From contig NC_079330.1 in assembly GCF_029931775.1 (NCBI RefSeq), positions 6,899,206-6,963,205 on the forward strand: a stretch of DNA of 64,000 nucleotides, written 5' to 3'. The position numbers and the translations under genes are program-made. Positions within the stretch are counted from its first letter, which is position 1, and each line of letters starts with the position of its first letter. The notes below the pieces were generated by a model that made no database searches, had not been told where the DNA came from, and saw only the letters and a list, made by a program, of their open reading frames with translations. This stretch comes from Euleptes europaea. Lineage: Eukaryota > Chordata > Lepidosauria > Squamata > Sphaerodactylidae. Below are positions 38,301 through 53,300 of the stretch, one piece after another.

Positions 38301-41300
38301 TTGTTTTGAGAAACAGGCAAGACAAGGCTGCGTGTTATTAAACCATGTGCCCTCTTTAGAAGGTGTTGGCACCTACATGTTAATCTCACCAAAAGGACCA
38401 GGTCAGCAAGTATAGTAGGCTTATATTCTGTGCAAATTTGCCAGGCTTTTAAATCACGTGCAAAAAAGGAAAAGCCCCCAAAACACCCTGGATACTGAAC
38501 GCTACAGATGAGCTCGAGGTGATATTGAGTCTATACCCTTCGTGGAGAATACGGGCGAGCGTGCTGGCTCTCGGCACTTCTGGTCTTCAAGGATGCGTTT
38601 TTAGCTGCTCCAAAACGTGTGGGTCAGAGCTAAGAGCACATTGCCCTCGTAGACACGACACAGGAGGACCTAGGTTTTTTTTTTTTTTTAATTCTTACCT
38701 GCTTTTCCTCTACACCTTCTTGAACTACATCATACTTGGGGGTAACCCACAGCCCTGCCCACAGCAAAGAATTATCTTCGCACTGGCAAGGGACGGTACA
38801 CTAGAATGATATTGGAAGGTGCCAGACGTACCCGGTTGTTTCTAAGGATGCATTTGCACCACCATTTTACTATGGCAACTGCCATGGGAAATGCCCCACA
38901 CTCCATCATCAAGAGGTGAGTTCCTACCTTAGAGCACTGGGGGGGGGTCAGTCTCAGGAGGAGGGAGTCCAAGGAGGCAAACTGAGAGGAGAAATGGGAT
39001 GCAGTTTTCTCTGTAGCATAAAGCGGTTACGGCAAGTGTGTCAAACATAAGGCTCAAGGGTTGGATACGGCCCCTTGAGAGCTCTTATCTGGCCCACAAA
39101 CCAGCAGCAGCTCCCACCCCCCATTCTCAATCTGGCCTGGAAGGGATGGCCCAGCCCACCCAAGTGACATTTACGTCATATCCGTCCCTAATAACAATTT
39201 AGTTTGACACCCCTGGGTTAAGGAATTTTGTGGGTAGCGAACATGCCTTTGACAAGGTCTGGCTGGGTTTCCTTGAAGGAACAGAGATGGGGCAGGGCTT
39301 CTGGATGCCATTAGAACCTAGTGAGGAAAGACTGCCATCAAGCCTTAAGAAGAAGAGTTGGTTTTTATATGCCAACTTTCTCTACCACTTAAGAATCAAA
39401 CCGGCTTACAATTGCCTTCTTTTCCCCTCCTCACAACAGACACCCTGGGGCTGAGAGAGCTCGAAGATAGCGGTGACTAGCCCAAGGTCACCCAGCTGGC
39501 TTCATATAGTGGGGAAACCAACCCGGTTCTCCAGATTAGCCTCCGCCGCTCATGCAGAGGAGTGGGGAATCAAACCCAGTTCTCCGGATCAGAGTCCGCC
39601 GCTCAAAACCACCGCTCTTAACCACTACACCACGCTGGCTCTCTCTTAAAAGGAGGCTGCAGAAGCAGGGGAGGGCTGGGAAAGCGAGAGCTGGGCTTGA
39701 GAAGCTCAAGGGAAGAAAGAGGCTTAATGAAACAGGAATAGGGAGATTGAGCAGAAGAGTAGAAGGCCAAAAAGAAGAATTAATAAGAGGAAGGAGGCTG
39801 GGAGAACTAACCCAGAGTAGAGGAATCGCACACCAATCTGAAATCATGAGAGTGGCAGCGAGCCGTAGCTGTGATTTCATTATTACAGGGCAATTATGGT
39901 GGAGTCACTAGTTTGGGTGCAAAATCCAATGCAGTTACACAGAGTAGGGAAGTGCAAACACATCCTGAGAAAGAAACATCAATCTGCCCCTAACGATTCT
40001 GACGCATGCACTGCTACTCAACGCAGGGGAAACCATTAACGGGAGCACTGAGAGCCCTTCCGTCGTCCGAAGCCCCCTGCCTAGAACTGTAAAATACCAA
40101 GATCTTGCCACAGTCAAGTAGCAGCGTGTTCCGTATGGAAACGGACGAAGGACACCTTTCGCAAAGGTGAGCGGCGGCGGGGTTTTGAAAGGGGCGTTCT
40201 GCAGGGATACAGTTCTTTGTCTTTCCTAAGCAGATCACTGTACATCTGATCGTATGTCGTTTTGAAATCGTAAACGTTTGGCTTGTCCGGAGCCGGTCCT
40301 GGCAGTTTCACGTGAGTCCCGGTACCAAACGATCGAACGCTGAAGCCTCGTTTGCTGAAAGACAGAAAAAAAGGGATGGGGAGGAGGGAGAGAGATGTTT
40401 AATTAGCCTGGATTCCAGATTTACATGTCCAAATCCCCCCCGCAAAAAAACCCTATTGCGATTACAACATTTTGTGGGGAGAAAATCGGTAGCGCATTGT
40501 ACATCACATCATAACAAAAAGCATTTTCACTGGCTCCCAGTTGGGTCCATGCTCAGTTCAAAACTTTTATGCCTCATGAAGTACTGGACATTATGTAAAA
40601 ATGCAGATTAACCACACACTCATGCCTCATCTGAACCCAGGTAAAAATACTATTAATCTTTAAAATCCTAGTGGCACCCCATTCCAAAGTGAGATTCTCC
40701 CAACTCCATCTTTATGGGGGATTCCCAGAGACCAATTATCTTAAACTGTAAAATACACACACTCCTGAACTTTGCTACATATGTTTACTGAATGACTAGA
40801 AGGTTTAATTCACTGATCCTTCATGGTGAAGCAAGTGATTAGATCGCTCCAATTATTCAGACCTAAATTCTAAAGCTTCTGCTCTTGCTGCCTAATCCCA
40901 ACATAATCAGCATGAGAGGGAACCTTGACAAACACAGACACTAAGGCCTTTTCTGCATGGCTGTTTCCCCCACCATCACCCCGCCAACAACTTCGGGTCT
41001 TAGTTTTGATCATGCGTGCCGTTTCTGACCGTCAGAGGTCACCGTGCTCCCGTCACTTGTTTCCACGCGTTTTGCCTGTGTTTTCAGGGACCTGTTTTAT
41101 CACAAATTCGAAAACACAGGAAGAAGAAGAGTTAGTTTTTATCTGCCGACTTTCTTCTACCACTTAAGGGAGACTCAAACCGGCTTACAATCACCTTCCC
41201 CTCCCCACAACAGACACCCTGTGAGGTCGGTGGGACTGAGAGAGCTCTAAAAGAGCAGTGACTAGCCCAAGGTCACCCAGCTGGCTTCAAATGTAGGAGT

Positions 41301-44300
41301 GGGGAAACGAATCCAGTTTGCCAGATTAGCGTCCGCCGCTCATGTGGAGGAGCTAGGACTCAAACCCGGTTCTCCAGATCTGAGTCCACCGTTTTGCCCA
41401 TGTTTTCAGGGACCTGTTTTATCATCAATTTTGAAAAATGCAGCAAAACACAGGGAAATGAACAGAGAGAGCGAGGAAACCGCTGATGGTCGGAAAATAC
41501 AAGCATGATCAAAACAAAGACCCGAAGTCATTGGAGGAGGGACCGCGAGGGATACATCCATGCATAAAAGTCCTAAGAGTTCTCCTCGGGAGTCTCCATA
41601 GCGAGCCAAGAAAATGAAAAGAGCCCAAGAATTAGTTTCGTTTCCTCCTCTGGTTGCAAGGGGTGGGGTAGCTTTCAGTATTCTAATCACTGCCCTTTCA
41701 AAGGCCCAGCAATTTAAAAACATTTGTCAATTACACTGTCAGGCAGGCAGTACTTCTGACCTTCGAAGGCTCCCATCTTCGAGTGCCCGAATTTGCCATT
41801 TTCAGTTTCAGAGCGCGCACGTCGTTTCAAAAAGACAGCCCTTGCAATCTCAGGGAAAAAGTCAGCTGTGCAGGGAATAATTGGGGCTATTTTTAGCTGC
41901 TTCTCGCAAGGGAGGCAAATTGGGCCCACGCCCGATTGCGAACGTCTGGCCACGCAACCCTCCCTACCCCAATTACGGATCAGCGGCAGCTTCTGAAAAG
42001 AGGGAAGGAAGAACCGCTTGCTTAAATGTTGTGTGTTGTTTCTAAAACTGCGGAAGCCTCTTCGTGTTTTATCATCGGGAAACAGAACCAAAGATCTCTC
42101 TACAGCAATTCTGAAGCTTGCCGCTTCTCCGCGGAAAATTCTGCTTCTCGGCAAACTGCTTGCCAGGCCCAGTTATTCAAGCCAGCTTGCAAGATACAGG
42201 CAGGCTGATTATTTTTAACAACGTTTAACTGATGCACCGCGCTCTATTCTAGGAAAGAGAAAAATAATCTAACATTGATACCTAAGTCTGTAAACTGTCG
42301 GATGGACCCCGCAGCCCATTCACCAGGAGGGAATCAATGCCAGCCCCACCCAGCCCGGTTCCCGTTCCTGCCCACCACCTGCCAGGTGGGTCTGTAAAAG
42401 AAAAGCCCTGCAGTAACTGTTGAGCATGACAGATGCATGAGTATCACTATTGGAGTTCAGTTCCACTGCTGGAGTTCCTGCCCGTTTAAAAAAAAAGGTT
42501 GTCGCTGTTTAATGTTGTCAACTACTGAAAAATAAAGTATAAGCATTTTAATGGCTATCTTCCCTTCAGTATGTGCTTAGCTACAACTCTGCACACATGT
42601 ACACACACACTCTGGATAGGTAAGAGGCAGACGTTAGAACAGCTCATAAGACACCCACCCACCCCCTCCCCAGTTTAAAATGTTTGAGAACATAGCTCTG
42701 AATAAAGGAGCATTTTCAGTACTGGGAAAATTAATGACACAAAGTTTTCGCAAGCCCAAATAAACTAGATTATGTGTGTCTCTCCTCCCCCAAAACCATA
42801 CCAACCCACACTGGAAAAGCACCCTGTAATCCAGGAACAGGAATCTTTAACACCACAGTCGGCAGGAGGATTAACCTCATAAGATTTGATCCCTAGAATC
42901 TCCAATCAAGCTCCCTCCAATGGCAGAAGTCTCAACACAACAGATGTGATTCTAAGACTTGGCGATCTTTCAAAACAGGCCTCGTTTCATGCAAACGGCA
43001 GGTGAAGTGGCAAAACTGCTCCAGGACTGTAGCAGCATAGAAGGCAGGCAGTGGGAAACACAGTTGGATGCTCTTCTACACATCTCTCTGCACGCAGAAG
43101 ACTAGGATCTCAAGGAGTCTTCTAGCCTAGGCGCCTTTCCTGATACACTAATTTTCTGAGGGGATTTCTTTGAGTAGAAGAGCGTATAACCACACAACTC
43201 CCCTCCCCAGCCTGTCCTGAGACGCTCCAGGAATGCTGTGTGTGTGCTGGATGGAGTGACAACGAGAAGCCGATTCTTCGGACAGGCACTGCGCCTCCTG
43301 TATGCGTAAGGCACCGTTAGTTGCCGTCACCTGCCAGTTATCCAACACGGCGCTGCTCCCAAATGGCCAATGCTTGAGCGCCATAGTTAAAACGGCCTTC
43401 TTGCTCTCAACACGTCACAAAACAAAGTTTGGATTAATCCCCAAAGGCCTTCTGCTCTTGAAATTTACTGCTTCAACGGTCAAATGCAAATATTTAACTG
43501 TTCGAAACTAGAGGCACCGCATTGCGAGACTCTCGCCGCTGCTTCGCAGGAAACTGTTCCCAGCACTCGGCTGTCTTCTTTCCTCAGTGGGGCAGGAGCC
43601 GAGCTTGCTTTTTTTTTTTTGCCTCCGCTCCCACTTCCAAGTTTATTTAGCTCTTAGAGGCGTCTCGGGGATGAGCGTTTGAAAAATAAAATGCACGCTT
43701 ACGCTGGTGAATCACCAAACTAATCGAGCTGCGCAGAACATGACTAGCTGCTGGGAGCAAGGGCATTTCCATCACCGGCTGTGTCAGATCACAAGGGAAT
43801 TATTAGCCTCACTTAGAAGCAGGAAATAAGTACTCTGAAATTTGCGTTAACGCCACCCGGCAGGAGGCAGAGACACACAGGTTGCACAAATGCTTACCCA
43901 ACGTTACCAAAATGTTCGTGACATCCGTAGCCGAGGGCGGTGCCATCATATTAAGCGGCGTGGTGTCTACGAGGACTGAAATCGGGTAGCTATTTCAGGC
44001 CTACTAACAGTGAGGATGGCTCTTCCATTTTAACAAGAGATTCCCCTCAAATTAGGGAGAGGGTGTGGCTTGGGGCAGAGCGTGGACGTTACCTGCCCAA
44101 GACCCAGGCGTTCAACCTGGGTGGCCACTGCGTGAACAGACTGCTGGACTTGATGGGCCTTGGTCTGACCCAGCACAGCTTTTATGTTCTTATGGTCTAA
44201 TCTCTGGCATCTCCAGCTGAACGGCCTTGAGTAGCAGGTGCCCCGAAAGACTTTTCTCTGCCCAAGACTCTAGACAGCTACTGCTTCCAGTCAGGAGGCA

Positions 44301-47300
44301 ACACTGAGCTTGAAGGACCAAGAATTGGACCTGATGTACCAATATAGTATCCGATATTCAACATTCGTGTGTAGAAGCCATCTATGTAGAAGTCATGTAG
44401 AACTATCTATGTGTAGTGTAGTATCCATGTGAAGTAGTGTGTAGAAGTATCTACGATCCTAGTCCCCTGTGCAAGCACCAGGTCGTTACTGCAGACTACG
44501 TTTATGGGGTCGTTTGCCATTGTCTTCCCCAGTCGGCCACGCTTTACCCCCAGCAAGCTGGGGGCTCATTTTACCGACCTCGGAAGGATGGAAGGCCTAA
44601 ATACAGCATAAAAATGGTTTTGAGGGGAGAATTCAAGTTTGTGAGAATATCTTTTCTTTCTTTTAAAGTAGTCCTTCTAGCCCATATGGCTGGGAAGAGC
44701 TGCTTGAAACTGTGTGGGCCTTGCCTATCCGAGTCTCAGAATTAAGCTTTGATGAAAAAGATTTCAAGGAGGAGGTTAACAGCAGGCTTCCGTTACCACC
44801 TGCACCCATATAAGCATGCCCATTTTTTAAAAAACCTCTTAGGAAGTTCTACGGGGCTTTAGCAATTAAGGCAGGTGGTGATCAGAGAGAGGGCAAGGCA
44901 ACCAAGCAAAAATATCTACCCCTTGGATAGTTTCAAAGGGTAGCTATGTTGGTCTGCAGCAGAACAGCTAGATTCAAGTCCAGTAGCTTAGAGACCTAAG
45001 AAGATTTTTGGGGTATGAGCTTTCGAGAGTCAAAGCTGTCTTTGTCAGATACCCCTTGGACAAAGAAGAGTTGGTTTTTATATGCCGACTTTATCTACCA
45101 CTTAAGGGAGACTCAAACCTGCTTACAATCACCTCCCCCACACACCAGATACCCAGTGAGGTAGGTAGGGCTGAGAGAGCTCTAAGAGAGCTGTGACTAG
45201 CCCAAGGTCACCCAGCTGGCTTCATGTGGGAAAGCCAACCTGGCTCACCAGATTAGCCTCCACCGCTCATGTGGAGGAGTGAGGGATCAAACCCGGTTCT
45301 CCAGATCAGACTCCACCGCTCCAAGCCACTGCTCTTAACCACTACACCACGCTGGCTCTCTGAAAAGCAGAGAGGGAGAGGACTGAGCTACACAAGCCCA
45401 CCGGGTGCTCATGAATAAGAGACTGCGGCACACTTTTTCCTGCACTGGGGCTCTTATGGTGGTCTTCTGCACATCCGTAACTTGGCGACAGCAGAACCAC
45501 CCAAGACAGCCCAAGACTGCCTGCCAGAAGAACTGCTGCTTTCATTTAAGGACAAGGCAGGCTTGTTTGTTTCAACTCCGAGAACAGAGGGAAGTATCCA
45601 ATTAAAAGAACCTCCACCACAAAGTCGCAAATCCCTATCCTTCTAAAGAGTGGTGATTCATGGCTGCGTATGGTAAGGTGAACTCGGCTGACTGGATTAG
45701 CCGCCCACTGTGACAACACTGGGCGGTTTCATCCTAATTAAGCGCCGACCAGAGTCTCTCAGCTATTATGTTTCATTCGGCAATGATGTCACTCCCCAGT
45801 CCCATCTGGCAATGTTCCAGGAAAAACCAGCACAACACACTCCATACACCTGTGCTAAACCATGGCGTTTTACAGGAAACTCGGCAAATAGGTTAAAACA
45901 AACAAACAAAGAAGTGAGATTTTGGGGTGTTTTTTTTTAAAGCAACCCCGTAAAATGTTTACACACCATGGTTAAGGAAAGTGAGGCAATCATATTGTTT
46001 TTAAAGCTGCCTTGCAGTCTCAAATCCAACTCATTTTATCTTCTGCTGCTTTCCGACAGCAGAAGTCAAGACTGCAAGCGGAAAAAGATTATGCTAAGGT
46101 GCTTTGGGTAATACCTACCTTGAACAGGCGACAACCGCCTCACAGACTGCCCAGAGTCAAAGCAATACGCTCTACGCCCCAGGGAATGGCTACTTCCACT
46201 TCACTCCTGGGTTACTCTCAGGGGAACACCTATCTTCAAATGGGTGGCAAGCTCGTGCTATGAGTATGAGGACAGTGGACCAAGAGAGTGGAATCCTGCA
46301 CCAAGGTAACTCAAGATTCTGCAGATACAGAGCTACATTCCTCAGCCTGTATTAAATCATGCAAACGTCCCTGCTGTCTCTCACTTCCCAGTTTATTCTG
46401 CACATCTCTATTTTGTGTAATTTATTCTATTAGATGTGGACAGGGACTGGGGCAAATGTACATGGGGATGGACAGACTGCAGTCCAACTCCTCCACCTAC
46501 TTGGAACCTCATTCAACTGTCTCTTTGGCTTCTGCAGACCCAGCCAGGCAATAGAAGAAGAGCTGGTTTTTATATGCCGACTTTCTCTACCACTTAAGGG
46601 AGACTCAAACCAGCTTACAACCACCTCCCCTCCCCACAACAGATACCCTGTGTGGTAGGTGGGGCTGAGAGAGCTCTAACAGAGCTGTGACTTGCCCAAG
46701 GTCACCCAGCTGGCTTCATGTGTAGGAGTGGGGAAACAAATCCAGTTCATCAGATTAGCCTCCACTGCTCATGTGGAGGAGTGGAGAATCAAACCCGGTT
46801 CTCCAGATCAGACTTCACTGCTCCAAACCACCACTCTTAACTACTACACCACGCTGGCTCTCACACAAGCGAATTCTCTACAGGAGGTACTCACAGAGCA
46901 GGACTGGTCCAGGTTTTGAAGTTTCTCCCCCCCTCACGACACAAGTGGCACAAACCACCCACAGGGGAGGGAGACTGTTTGCAGCAGCGCACTAAAGGAT
47001 TACAGCTCTTCTATTTCTGTGTTCTGGCTCACAAAGGCTTCCCTAAGGAAAGCCCCAACAGCTGCTAGGACCCCAAGCTTCCATTCCCAAAAGATATCCT
47101 TTGTTGGGCAGAATGCCAAGTCCGGCACCAGTATGCCACCTTTGGCTAACGATCATTATGGGAGTTTCGGCTTGAAACAAAACTAAGCCTGGTTAACTTT
47201 GCTTTTCCTTTCAATGTATTTAGCCCTTGGTGGTGCCAGACGTTATACAAACTCTTTCGAATTCTTAAAACCGAGACTATCCTCGGTTGTTATTAACCAG

Positions 47301-50300
47301 TGAGGCTGGTTAAGAACAGGTAACCTGGTCGCCTCTGGTGATTAGAAAGTGCCCATAGGTGGTGTCTCAAAACCCGACCAAGCCACAGTAGAGACCAACT
47401 GGACATTTCAGTTCAGTGCTAACCGAACCCTTCCGTGACCCAGCGTGGTGTAGCGGTTAAGAGCGGTGGACTCTGACCTGGAGAACCGGTTCGATTTCCC
47501 GTTCCTCCACATGAGCAACGGAGGCTAAACTGGTGAACTGGATTGGTCTCCCCACTCCTACTCACAAAGCCAGAAGTGACCTTGGGCAAGTTACAGTTCT
47601 ATTAAGAGCTCTCTCAGCCCCACCTACCTCACAGGGGAGGGGAAGGGAAGGTGATTGTAAGCCGGTTTGTCTCTCCTTTAGGTGGTAGAGAAAGTCGGCA
47701 TATAAAAACCAACTCCTCTTCTTCTTGCCAGTAACCGAGCCAGAACTCTTGAAACACAAACCAACTGGTTTTGTTTTGCAAAAACCGCTTGCATCCATTG
47801 CTCCGTATTCCATATATGGGCCCAGTCTTGAGAAAGAACTCTTATCCACTTTTCCGTCCCGAGACTGCCATCAAGGAAAAGTGTGAACCGAATGTCTAAT
47901 TAGCAGTTTACCATTTGCTACAGAAGCCCTCGCAGAGAACTGCAAAGCCAAGTAGGTGCGAATACAGTTCAATAGGTCTATCATTAGGGGAAATTAGGTA
48001 ACAGATAAATGGAAGCCAGGCGGCATGTAGTTACCTGCTACCTCATTTACTTGGAAGAAGGTATGTCAAATTCTTATTCCTTTGCACTTAACTACTTCTG
48101 CAGCAATGCTTTTTCAGGAGTAGGGCAGTCATTTGTGTGCCTGCCTCAGAGAAGACAGACCTAGAAAGTTCTTCCATATGGACTATACAAGATTGCTTCT
48201 GGTCGAACAAAAAACACTTCACTAATACTCAGAGACAATCCCTGGCAATAGAAACAGAGTCCTAACCTAAGTAGATCTCTTCACTCAAATGACCGGGGGC
48301 GGGGGGGGGGGGTTGTTGTACTCATGCAGTAGTTTGGACAAATACAATTCTGTTTCTTTCTCCAGCCAAGTAAAAAATCCTTCTTAATTTTATAATCCCA
48401 GAACCATTCTTTTCATCAAGCATTTGGACTGTGATTAAAGAATGTATACTCTCTCTCTCAAAAAAAAGAGGATTTGTTGATCCACATAGTCAGGCACCTG
48501 AGATTTTGAATAAGGGAGGGGCTGTGGCTCAGTGGTAGAGCACCGGCTTGGCATGCAGAAGGTCCTAGGTTCAATCCTCAGCATCTCCAATTAAAGGGAC
48601 CAGGCAAGTAGGTAATGTGAAAGACCCTGGAGAGCCACCGCCAGTCAGAGTAGACAGTATTGACTTTGACGGACCGAGGGTCTGATTCAGTATAAGGCAG
48701 ATTCACATGTTCATATGTTGAGTTTCTAGGACCACCACATCCAGCGCATTTAGTCAGCAAGTCTGTGAAGGTTCTCATTTGCATAAGCACACGTCCCGCC
48801 ATCAGGAAAAGAGTTTATCTGAAGCCTTCTATGCCATGCCCTTCCCTGTAAAACTGATGACCAGGACTGCTTCCCCTCCGCTGATTGGCCCATCCCTGAG
48901 GCCTAGCAGCAAAGCCCATCTGGCAGTGCTAGGACGCAGCAACCAAGGAAATTATTTGGCCAGCTGTTGCTTGGAGACTTCTCAGTTGGGGTCCTTAAAG
49001 AAAACCTTGCAGCTGCTCTGCTTCCAGCAGATCACTCCCTAAGAACATGCATCTCACACACACACGCCCTGACTCAGACTGAGAACTGAGCGCTGTTTAC
49101 CGCCTTCCCTCCCAGTCAATTTAGAAGGTGCTTATCTAGAATTCGACAGGCATTCTAGAGCATGAGATGCACACACATCCATAACTCAGGCCATAATGCA
49201 GCACTGCTCCATAAACTGAGAACCCTATCCAAAAGAACATTGTGTCTCATTCCAAATGCAAATGATGGAACTAATTATAGGATGTGCAAGATGAGTCAGG
49301 CTTCACCAGTGTGGATGATTGCAGAGGGACATCTGGTGTGACAACTAAAACACAAAAGAGTGCTTCTCTGATTTTGTTTATAGTCTCTGGATTTTCAGAG
49401 AACTAAGAACAAGGCCCGCGTTCTACTCTCTCAGTTGCAGTTTGACGTGGCAAGCATTGGCTTCCTGGTATTGTGGACCAGAGGATGAGCAACATTAAGG
49501 CTAGCAGGGACGGCAGCTGCGAAGGGACACACTGAGGAATGAATAAGTTGGTAGTTGGACCTCGGGGGACAGAGAAGAAAGAGTGAGTTACAGTGTTACG
49601 TCCTGGCCGGGAAAGGGAGGGATAAAAGTCCAATAAAATAAATGAATAAATAAATAAGTCCTCCAGAGCATTTGAGGCAGATATGAAACACATGCCATGA
49701 CTAATGTGGAATTCACAATGCTGCAATCGAAGGAGCGCCCCCACCTGAAGGCTCTCTACATCCAATGAGCATCTTAGAAAACTCTCACTAGGGACTGCAA
49801 TTCATGCCCAGATCAACTTCCTTCTTTCCTAGAAACAGCTGTCCAGCACGAAGTCACCACATCTTCAAGGAAGTGTGGCATTGGGTGAGCACAGAAGCAA
49901 GGCAAGAGCAGAAGTCAATGGTGAATTAGACTCAGACCTTGATCCTTTTTATACCGGGTAGGGTTAACTCATGATTCAAGTTACTAATAAAGTCAGCACA
50001 ACAAATCGGGGGGGGGGGGGGAGGCCTCTGCCTAATGAGATTTTTTAGCACTAATACTTATAGGTTTGCTCCCTCTGGATTTGGAGTTTCCATTTAGTCA
50101 TTATGGCGAGCAGCCATCGTTGGACCTATCCTCCATGAACTGAATCCCCTTCTGAAGCCATCTATTCTAAGAAGCTGCGATGAAGGAAGGAGAGCAGGGA
50201 TAACAGATAGGGCTTCAAAGCTGGGAGGCACTGGAAATAACAGGCTCTGGGTATGTGCTCCTTATGCAGGCAGGTTTCCTGACTGGAGGTCCTGTTTCTG

Positions 50301-53300
50301 CTCCATTTAATTGTTGAAGAAAGATGCATTAACAGAGATTTTGCTAGGTATGTTAGTTTGTGAGTCAGTGGTTTGGCGATTTAAGGGGGGGCGCAAGCAT
50401 TGTGTGGTCATGGGTAAAGAAACTACAAGAACACGTTTTCACAGGGCCCCACTGAGACCTAGATAAAATGACTGGGTGTAAAGAAAGCATAGTTTAGAGT
50501 AGTACAGAAGGCACATTTGGGAAGCGAAATACACAATACTTCCAGACCTGCTCTTGCAAGCAAAAGAAAAAGATGGCACTGCGGCTCCTTTAAAAGCTAA
50601 CCGATTTATGCCCTATGTGTTAGGACAACTTGATGTGGTGCCCTTAACCAGTCACTGTATCTCAGTCTAACCTCCCTCACATGACAGCAGCAAGGACTGA
50701 AAGCAGGGACCCAACAATGTATGCGGCTCCCAAGTTCCCCGGAAGGGAGAATAAGTTAAAAATATAACAAGCCAAGCAGTTCCAGATCATTTAATTAATG
50801 CATCAGAGGGGGATAAAGGTACTGCTTGCAGAACCTAAAGCAAATAAGTTGGTCTATAAGGCACCACAGCCACACTTGCTCAAAAATGTGAATTCAATCA
50901 ATCCTTTATTGGCATACACAATACCTGCAGAGAACGTAATCATACAATTTTACTCAACAGAGCTCGCCTGGTCCCAGTGTCTTTCACGGATTCACAATGC
51001 ATATTGCAAAAACTTGGCTACATGGTCAATCGTGGCCACATCCTAAGTAGACATAAGAAGGGCCACCTTGAGCTCAACTGGGTTCCCTACCAGCAAACAA
51101 TGGGCTGATGAACAAGGCGGATTCTCTGATAAAGAGGGCAGTGCAAAAGAACACATGCAACTGATTCTACGAGATTCATTCCACAGGGGCATAACCTTGC
51201 AGAGAGTGGTACTGATTGAAATCTCCCCTGTAATATTGATGAGGGTAGCACATTTAATCTTGCTAACATATATGCCCTCCTTTTGTTTTGGGTCCGTTAA
51301 ATGAGAAAAACAGGTTGCCACTGAATGTTCACAAAAATGTGAAGCATCTATTTTCAAGTGGAGCCAGCCCTCAGCCTTTTTAAGTATGGAGGCGGAACAA
51401 ATCGCAAGCCGTTACAAATCAGTGAATCAACACAGGACACTTTCTGTGGCTTAAGCTGCAATAGGAATGCAGGGAAGACAGTGTGCCAACGCACACAACC
51501 TGCTCACATCCATCCAGAATGAAGTCAGACATTTTTAGAAATTTTTTCAGGCAAGTAAGCTTACATCATCCCTTTAAAAGGGCACAGGCTTGCAGCTTTT
51601 TGGTTGGATGAATCATTCCTCAAACCGCCACAATTCACATTGAAACATCAGAAGCAGCTCTGTTCAATGCATGAAAGCACAAAATGCTCTTTTAAGATTG
51701 AATAGGAGCTTCTAAAATTTACAAGAGTGCATGTTTTCGAAATGAGGGCTCTTGGGTTAGCGGAGATCCATTAACAGTGGCACCAAGGATCTTTATGAAT
51801 GATAAATGAAACAGAATCTCTTAGTGAAGCACCTAGGGAGGTGGTGAGCTCCCCCTCATTGGCAGTCTTTAAGCAGAGGCTGGACAAGCACTTGTCAGGG
51901 ATGCTCCGGGCTGATCCTGCATTAAGCAGTGGGCTGGACTAGATGGCCTGTATCGTCCCTTCCAATTCGATGATTCTATATGAGCCAGACAATACACAAG
52001 CCAAGGTACTGGATTCAAGAATATTTCAAGTACAGTGAAATATTTTGAGATTTAAGTAGTGTTGAAAAGACACACTTGGTTTAACTGGTTTCTTAATTAG
52101 GAAGCAAAGTCTCACACTGACTGTGGCAAGAAAAGGAAATGGCTTGAGATAGGAAGGCCTGAAGAAAAAACACCGGTCCACAAAGACTTAAAAAAAATTC
52201 AACATAAGAACGGAAAAATTGGGGGGGGGGGGTGCTGCGGGAAAAATTCCGATACAATATTTCTCTCTTGCAATGAGCAAAATGATTAAGACAAGGGTTT
52301 TCACATTCCAAATGTACAGCATGAAAAAATCTGAGCGCTTTCTCCATTTTTCCAGTGAGAAAAAAATGGGAAATTGTGGGGGGCACTGAAAAACCCTCTT
52401 ATACTATAGATATATACAAAAGTTTTTTTTATTTAAATATAAATAATTTTGGCAGCAGTTAATATGCTAGAATGTGTTTAGTGATATACACTGAAGAGTT
52501 CCGTGTTTTCATGTTTGGCTTAATATCCAAACTTGCTTGGACACAAACTCTCTCATGTTGCTGGTAGCCCTATCTATTGTGATTATGATAGTTTCTTTCT
52601 TTTGTTTATTACACTATTTCTTTTCTGCCCTTAAATTATACTTTCCCTACCTCTCAGATGACAAAATACATGTGCTATGACAACATAAGGTGCAGCAATC
52701 TGCACCTCTCTCTCAAGTACTGGACATATTTACAATTATTCTTGCAGAAAATGAAAATATTTATAATTTTTAAATTCAATTAATATTGGCAATAGTACAA
52801 TTTTATATGCTAAGTTATAAATGATGCAGGTGCCAGGAAAGGTGGCAGCAAGCACCATGGTGGGGACCACTGTAGTACAGCCTTCTCTATGATCCAAAGC
52901 CCCTCCCTTTCACCAGCTGAAACACTGGTAGAATACATCCCAAAATTAGGAACACCACATCCACAAACCTAGGGCCCACCATATTCACACAAGTCTTATG
53001 CAAGACCAAGCCACTGGTCAACTATCTTTGGTACTACACTTGATGACACAGCTCTAAGGAATACAAGGCTCGGGCACTGTCAAGAGAGATTCAGTCAACA
53101 GATCAAACAATATCCACTAATGGCCTAGCATTTACCTTTCCATCTGAAACAAAGTTATTAACTGGTTCCATAATTCCAGCAACTATAAAAACAAATTGCT
53201 TCATGTTAACAGTTAACTTTAAAAAAACAGTATATTTCATTTTAAGTAATATTTCTATAAATGGGAATGATACACTGAACAGCTATCTAGATTATAGCCT

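Noticed and set aside
41714-42154. 146-residue minus-strand frame
   Set aside because: Lies in SSU72 intron 1 with no domain or Kozak/UTR support and competing frames on the other strand.
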